From Gammaproteobacteria bacterium (GTDB lineage Bacteria > Pseudomonadota > Gammaproteobacteria > HK1), in assembly GCA_020444775.1 (NCBI GenBank), contig JAGRHX010000214.1, forward strand, positions 1 to 7,098: a stretch of 7,098 nucleotides of DNA. The letters run 5' to 3'. The position numbers and the translations under genes are program-made. Positions 6,604-7,098 of the stretch are shown here, in pieces. The notes under the pieces are model-generated. The model had not been told where the DNA came from. It made no database searches and saw only the letters and a program-made list of their open reading frames with translations. Numbering within the stretch: the first letter of the stretch is position 1; the number at the start of each line of letters is the position of its first letter.

Positions 6604-6636
6604 GTGAGGCCAGCGGACCATCCGCGAGCGCCTCAC
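6604..6636 (+). promoter_or_regulatory. Nested stem-loop in the leader of the last gene
   Basis: GTGAGGC (6604-6610) pairs perfectly with GCCTCAC (6630-6636). Inside it GCGGA (6613-6617) pairs with TCCGC (6621-6625) around a CCA loop, with an internal bulge of 2 and 4 nt. The structure ends 18 nt before the GAGGA Shine-Dalgarno at 6655-6659. It could be a leader or mRNA-stability element. No T-run follows, so an intrinsic terminator for the LLM gene is unlikely. The rest of the 184-bp spacer (6481-6664) shows only a weak -10-like TACCAT at 6546-6551. Confidence 0.35.
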
Positions 6637-6664
6637 CTGCCTGCCCTATGCAACGAGGATCTTC

Positions 6665-7098
6665 ATGAGCGAGCAAGCTGACCGGCAGACCATCGAGATC
6701 GACGAGTTCGACATCGAGCAGTGGAACGAGTACGCGCAGAGCCAGGGCTGGAGCGACGGTCTGCCGCTGTATCTGCCCACCGAGCAGGCGGTGGCCCGAT
6801 TCGTCGAGGGTGTGCGCGGCCAGAACGAGCCGTTCGAGCCCATCTCTCCGCGTCAGGTGGTGCCCACCCTGCAAAGCCTCGCCGCCAACGCGGTCATGGC
6901 CGGTTGCCGCCCCGAGTACTTTCCGGTGGTGCTGAGCGCGCTGCGCGCGGTGCTGACCCCCGAATACAACCTGCATGGCACACTGGCCACCACCCATCCC
7001 TGCGCGCAGATGATCCTGGTCAGCGGCCCGCTGCGCGAGACCCTGGAGATCAACTGCGGCAGCAATTGCTTCGGTCAGGGCTTCAGGGCCAACGCCAG
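6665..7098 (+). CDS. Conserved protein of unknown function, N-terminal 144 residues (truncated by the right edge)
   Basis: An open frame with no stop to the right edge. GAGGA (6655-6659) is 5 nt before the ATG. The N-terminus is acidic (residues 10-22, EIDEFDIEQWNEY), followed by GWSDGLPLYLPT (28-39), AANAVMAGCRPEYFPVVLSA (73-92), EYNLHGTLATTHPCAQM (100-116), SGPL, then INCGSNCFGQGFRANA (129-144). The strings DGLP..PT, AVMAGCRPEY, NLHG..ATTHP and N.FG.G.RANA read as strongly constrained motifs. I recall them from a family of roughly 350-400-residue proteins in environmental bacteria that are usually annotated as hypothetical. Four cysteines (81, 113, 131, 135) and His104 and His111 may form a metal or redox site. 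No signal peptide or membrane segment is visible. The function is not known to me. I have an unverified recollection that such genes occur near UGSC-type (seleno)proteins. Confidence 0.75.
   Translation, partial: MSEQADRQTIEIDEFDIEQWNEYAQSQGWSDGLPLYLPTEQAVARFVEGVRGQNEPFEPISPRQVVPTLQSLAANAVMAGCRPEYFPVVLSALRAVLTPEYNLHGTLATTHPCAQMILVSGPLRETLEINCGSNCFGQGFRANA

Noticed and set aside
1..7098. tRNA, rRNA, CRISPR array, insertion sequence or phage attachment site
   Set aside because: No cloverleaf, repeated-spacer pattern, transposase motif or terminal repeats were seen; the sequence is almost entirely accounted for by protein genes and short spacers.

Overview
The window is GC-rich (roughly two thirds G+C) and densely packed bacterial DNA with Shine-Dalgarno-led genes. 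The gene content is an AidB-like acyl-CoA dehydrogenase, a dienelactone hydrolase, a two-cupin protein, a NUDIX hydrolase, an SDR and a luciferase-like oxidoreductase. This suggests a metabolically versatile, probably environmental proteobacterium. I lean towards a gammaproteobacterium, but the sequence alone does not settle it. There is no rRNA, tRNA, CRISPR array, insertion sequence or phage gene.

Layout. Positions 1-84 hold the first 28 codons of a minus-strand gene running off the left edge. Upstream of it, 282-983 is a minus-strand dienelactone hydrolase with an intact Cys-Asp-His triad. A 173-bp divergent spacer separates it from a plus-strand set of three genes: a bicupin protein (1157-2089), an AidB-type acyl-CoA dehydrogenase (2161-3921) and a NUDIX hydrolase resembling CoA pyrophosphatases (4018-4638). 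A 38-bp convergent junction with an inverted repeat spanning both stop codons separates these from a minus-strand SDR (4677-5453). After a 133-bp divergent spacer containing a strong 28-bp dyad comes an LLM-class flavin/F420 oxidoreductase (5587-6480). A 184-bp leader with a nested stem-loop follows, then the start of an uncharacterised but strongly patterned protein (6665 to the right edge).

How the genes may work together (inference). The enzyme set fits catabolism of an aromatic, cyclic or other hydrophobic compound: oxygenation or reduction (LLM, SDR), possible ring cleavage (bicupin), lactone hydrolysis (DLH), acyl-CoA oxidation (AidB-like) and CoA-ester or nucleotide clean-up (NUDIX). 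No regulator, transporter or CoA ligase lies in the window, so the substrate is unknown. The genes sit in at least four transcription units, so they may be functionally separate.

The parts that depart most from textbook families are the bicupin, whose HxH metal motif is in the second cupin and missing from the first, and the truncated gene at the right edge, which belongs to a conserved family I cannot assign a function to.
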